Below, piece by piece: positions 61,493 to 64,000 of a DNA stretch of 64,000 nt. Below the pieces are notes generated by a model, which saw only the letters and a list, made by a program, of their open reading frames with translations, ran no database searches and was not told the DNA's origin. The stretch's first letter is position 1; every line of letters starts with the position of its first letter. Origin of the DNA: Flagellimonas oceanensis (lineage in GTDB: Bacteria > Bacteroidota > Bacteroidia > Flavobacteriales > Flavobacteriaceae); assembly GCF_003992595.1 (NCBI RefSeq), contig NZ_RZNA01000003.1, positions 186,001-250,000 of the forward strand. Direction: 5' to 3'. Both the position numbers and the translations under genes were made by a program.

Positions 61493-63241
61493 TCATAGAT
61501 CCAATTTCAAATGGAGTTCTTTTAGCTGCTCTGCATCAATATGGGCGGGAGCATCGATCATAACGTCACGTCCACTGTTGTTTTTAGGGAACGCAATGTA
61601 GTCTCGAATGGTTTCCTGTCCTCCTAAAATAGCCACCAATCTGTCCAATCCAAAGGCAATGCCACCGTGGGGAGGGGCCCCGTATTGGAAGGCATCCATC
61701 AAAAAGCCGAATTGTGCCTTGGCCTCTTCCGGGGTAAAGCCCAAATGCTTGAACATGGTCGCTTGGGTCCCTTTGTCATAGATCCTTATGGAACCTCCGC
61801 CGATTTCATTTCCATTCAATACCAAATCGTATGCATTGGCTTTTACCTCGCCGGGTTTTGTGTCCAACAGTTCTAACTGACCGGGTTTTGGAGAGGTAAA
61901 TGGATGGTGCATGGCATGGTATTTTCCTGTTTCCCCGTCCAATTCCAACAAAGGGAAGTCCACTACCCATAGCGGAGCAAATTCATGTGCTTTTCTGAGC
62001 CCCAAACGGGTTGCCAATTCCATGCGCAATGCGCTCAATTGCGCACGGGTTTCGTTGGTGTTTCCAGAAAGCACGCAGATAAGGTCGCCTTGTTGTGCTC
62101 CGGTTACCTTGGCCCATTTGGCCAAATCTTCCTGATCGTAGAACTTGTCCACGGAAGATTTGTAGGTGCCGTCTTCGTTGCACTTTACATAAACCATTCC
62201 CTTGGCACCCACTTGGGGACGTTTTACCCAATCTATTAGTTTATCAATCTCTTTTCGAGTATATGAAGCAGCTCCTGGGACGGCAATACCGACTACCAAT
62301 TCCGCCGAATTGAACACATTGAAATCCTTGTGTTGTGCCACTTCGTTCAGTTCGCCGAACCACATACCAAATCGGATATCGGGTTTATCGTTTCCGTACA
62401 ATCTCATGGCATCATCGTAGGTCATGCGAGGGAATTCATCAACTTCCACACCTTTGATCTCTTTTAAAAGATGTTTGGTCAAACCTTCAAAAGTGTTTAG
62501 AATATCTTCTTGCTCCACAAACGCCATTTCGCAATCTATTTGGGTAAACTCAGGCTGACGGTCGGCGCGGAGATCTTCGTCCCTAAAACACTTGACGATT
62601 TGGAAATATTTGTCCATTCCCCCCACCATCAACAATTGTTTAAAGGTCTGCGGGGATTGGGGTAGGGCGTAGAACTGCCCTTCGTTCATTCGGCTGGGCA
62701 CCAAAAAGTCCCTTGCTCCCTCGGGAGTGGATTTGATCAAATATGGGGTTTCAATATCGATGAAACCTTGGTCGGACAGATACTTTCTGACCTCCATGGT
62801 CACCTTATGTCTAAAGATGAGTTTGTTCTTGACGGGATTTCTTCGAATGTCCAGATAACGATATTTCATCCGGATGTCTTCCCCGCCATCGGTCTCATCT
62901 TCAATGGTAAAGGGAGGTAGGAGGGAGTTGTTCAAAATAGTGAGCTCGGTCACAAGAACCTCTATTTCGCCTGTAGGGATGTTTGGGTTTTTGGAAGCAC
63001 GTTCGATGACCTCTCCCTTGGCTTGGATAACCGTTTCACGACCCAGTTCACGGGCTTGTTCCAGAAGGTCTTTGGATGTGCGTTCTTGGTCAAACACCAG
63101 TTGGGTAATGCCATAGCGGTCGCGTAGGTCGACCCAGGCCACAAAACCTTTGTCGCGGACCTTGTGCACCCATCCACTTAAAATAACTTCTGACCCTATA
63201 TCCGATGCCCTTAATGCACCACAAGTATTGCTTCTGTACAT
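61493..63241 (-). CDS. aspS: Aspartyl-tRNA synthetase
   Basis: A 582-residue class II synthetase charging tRNA-Asp. The N-terminal OB-fold anticodon domain ([22 protein letters not shown]) is followed by class II motif 1 and motif 2 ([21 protein letters not shown]). The bacterial GAD insertion leads to motif 3 ([15 protein letters not shown]). Full bacterial length. It has a -7 box at 63261-63268 and a terminator just behind its stop. Confidence 0.98.
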   Translation of the reverse strand: MYRSNTCGALRASDIGSEVILSGWVHKVRDKGFVAWVDLRDRYGITQLVFDQERTSKDLLEQARELGRETVIQAKGEVIERASKNPNIPTGEIEVLVTELTILNNSLLPPFTIEDETDGGEDIRMKYRYLDIRRNPVKNKLIFRHKVTMEVRKYLSDQGFIDIETPYLIKSTPEGARDFLVPSRMNEGQFYALPQSPQTFKQLLMVGGMDKYFQIVKCFRDEDLRADRQPEFTQIDCEMAFVEQEDILNTFEGLTKHLLKEIKGVEVDEFPRMTYDDAMRLYGNDKPDIRFGMWFGELNEVAQHKDFNVFNSAELVVGIAVPGAASYTRKEIDKLIDWVKRPQVGAKGMVYVKCNEDGTYKSSVDKFYDQEDLAKWAKVTGAQQGDLICVLSGNTNETRAQLSALRMELATRLGLRKAHEFAPLWVVDFPLLELDGETGKYHAMHHPFTSPKPGQLELLDTKPGEVKANAYDLVLNGNEIGGGSIRIYDKGTQATMFKHLGFTPEEAKAQFGFLMDAFQYGAPPHGGIAFGLDRLVAILGGQETIRDYIAFPKNNSGRDVMIDAPAHIDAEQLKELHLKLDL

Positions 63242-63260
63242 GATGTTTGTTATGAGAGCG

Positions 63261-63268
63261 CAAATTTA
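63261..63268 (-). promoter_or_regulatory. -7 box of aspS
   Basis: The minus strand reads TAAATTTG, matching TAnnTTTG, 19 bp before the ATG at 63241. Confidence 0.55.
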
Positions 63269-63554
63269 ATAGGAATACGGGTATTTTTTAGGAGATATGT
63301 CCATTTTCTGTATTTCCATCTTATTTGAATCAAGGAAGGGTGGCTTGATTTGTTTATAGATAACGTTAAATTAACATTGAGGTAATGTTTTAGATGATTT
63401 TCAATGGATAAAGTTCATGAAATCCCCGTTAAAACTGATGAAACAATCAATTTAGTAAATATTTAACTACCTGAAAACAAGTTAATTGAATATTTAAAGT
63501 TAATTTAATGTAAACTAAATGTTATGTAAATGTGTGATTAATGTAAAATTTAAG

Positions 63555-63562
63555 TAACTTTG
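63555..63562 (+). promoter_or_regulatory. -7 box of the MORN-repeat gene
   Basis: TAACTTTG matches TAnnTTTG, 44 bp before the ATG at 63607. Confidence 0.55.
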
Positions 63563-63606
63563 TTACGTTATCATTTGATAATAACAATATTAAAATCCCA
63601 TACAGT

Positions 63607-63957
63607 ATGAAAAAAGCAGTATTATTTTTGGCGGTGATGTTTGCGGTAACTGTATCTGCTCAAGATACCGAACCGACCTTTGAAAAAATGGGAAAAATGG
63701 TGAAAGCCACTTATTTTCACGACAATGGCGAAATTGCCCAAACAGGTTATATGTTGAACGGAAAGTTGCATGGCGATTGGGAAATGTTCAATGTTGAAGG
63801 TAAAAAAATTGCCACCGGCCAATACGAAAACGGACAAAAGACCGGGAAGTGGTTCTTTTGGCAGAATGATGGATTGAACGAAGTGGACTTTACGGACAAC
63901 CGTATTGTACAAGTAAAAAATTGGAACCAAGGCGATGCCGTTACGGTAAACCAATAA
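63607..63957 (+). CDS. Secreted MORN-repeat protein (YwqK-like)
   Basis: A 116-residue exported protein (signal about 1-18, ending VTVSAQ). Two MORN-variant repeats are visible: DNGEIAQTGYMLNGKLHGDWEMFN and EGKKIATGQYENGQKTGKWFFW, split here by length. The YwqK family is named after a Bacillus antitoxin, but flavobacterial secreted copies are not known to be antitoxins and no toxin gene is adjacent. The function is unknown, probably surface or periplasmic. A terminator begins shortly after its stop. Confidence 0.85.
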   Translation: MKKAVLFLAVMFAVTVSAQDTEPTFEKMGKMVKATYFHDNGEIAQTGYMLNGKLHGDWEMFNVEGKKIATGQYENGQKTGKWFFWQNDGLNEVDFTDNRIVQVKNWNQGDAVTVNQ

Positions 63958-63982
63958 GTTAAAATCAGTGTTTAAGAAAAAG

Positions 63983-64000
63983 CCCCGACCATTTTGGTCG
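63983..64000 (+). terminator. Start of a terminator hairpin, cut by the window edge
   Basis: CGACC (63986-63990) pairs with GGTCG (63996-64000), and the preceding CCC should pair with bases beyond the window. It lies 26 bp after the MORN gene stop. Confidence 0.5.

Larger units (their letters stand above)
63242..63606. other. 365-bp AT-rich intergenic region
   Basis: Contains the divergent promoters of aspS (63261-63268) and the MORN-repeat gene (63555-63562), and several short TTAA-type palindromes (GTTAAATTAAC at 63364). I see no gene in it. A 20-codon ORF at about 63404 has no supporting signal. Confidence 0.5.

Noticed and set aside
63404..63466. 20-codon ORF in the aspS/MORN intergenic region
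   Set aside because: No promoter, terminator or hydrophobic pattern supports it.
63607..63957. Reading the YwqK-like protein as an antitoxin of a toxin-antitoxin system
   Set aside because: The protein has a signal peptide and no toxin gene is adjacent in the visible sequence.
1..64000. tRNA, rRNA, CRISPR, prophage or insertion sequence
   Set aside because: No cloverleaf, array of regular direct repeats with spacers, transposase, integrase or phage structural gene was found by eye; small RNAs could still be missed.

Overview
The window looks like a chromosomal segment of a marine-type member of the Flavobacteriaceae (Bacteroidota), possibly near Muricauda/Allomuricauda; the genus is an inference from the general feel of the proteins. 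The class assignment rests on several signs. Bacteroidota-type promoter -7 boxes (TAnnTTTG) sit ahead of many genes and clear Shine-Dalgarno sequences are scarce. Families typical of the group are present (DUF3050, DUF3078, DUF3109, PiT fused to a PhoU-like domain, LytTR/TPR-LytS pairs, VPS10 Asp-box exoproteins, DUF1080 proteins, YwqK-like MORN proteins). Interspersed TGTCATTCTGA...-type intergenic repeats are also seen. I see no rRNA, tRNA, CRISPR array, transposase, integrase or phage gene, so this is mostly core genome with a catabolic island.

Layout: 0-7 kb holds a partial lipoprotein, an MscS channel, hemH with a DUF3050 (heme-oxygenase-like fold) gene, a MATE exporter and a lactonase-like beta-propeller lipoprotein. 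6.9-14.2 kb is a leftward block: serine hydrolase, zinc-ribbon membrane protein, SPFH-GYF protein, P1 peptidase, DinB, Gfo/Idh/MocA oxidoreductase and DUF1080 lipoprotein. 14.3-23.4 kb runs rightward: large VPS10 exoprotein, hemJ, an orphan NtrY-like kinase, a crotonase, an unknown secreted protein and a radical SAM protein bracketed by inverted repeat copies. 23.5-36.2 kb is mixed housekeeping and stress functions: secreted Gfo/Idh, HD hydrolase, PlsC, bacilliredoxin, TerB-DnaJ protein, PepSY and HupE membrane proteins, dCMP deaminase, S41 protease, MarC, DUF3109 and a LytTR/LytS two-component pair. 36.2-37.3 kb has no intact large gene but holds a short secreted-peptide ORF, a gene remnant and two terminators.

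37.3-48.3 kb is the main accessory island. It has a GMC dehydrogenase with its Tat-exported small subunit, two TIM-barrel sugar isomerase/epimerase-like proteins, a DinB protein, two MFS permeases, a cytosolic Gfo/Idh enzyme and two DUF1080 (3-keto-disaccharide hydrolase) proteins. Together these suggest breakdown of glycosides by oxidation at C3, hydrolysis of the 3-keto-glycoside and re-reduction or isomerisation in the cytosol, without a classical glycoside hydrolase or SusC/D pair. 48.3-64 kb returns to core genes: yicC-gmk-nadD, phosphate transporter plus porin, dgt, DUF3078, dxs, tadA, cold-shock protein, ClC channel, aspS and a MORN-repeat protein.

The least explained items are the DUF3050-hemH pairing, the repeated pairing of DinB with keto-sugar genes, a possible 12-residue peptide transcript with its own terminator near 54.2 kb, palindromes directly ahead of two start codons, and the remnant region at 36.5-36.9 kb.
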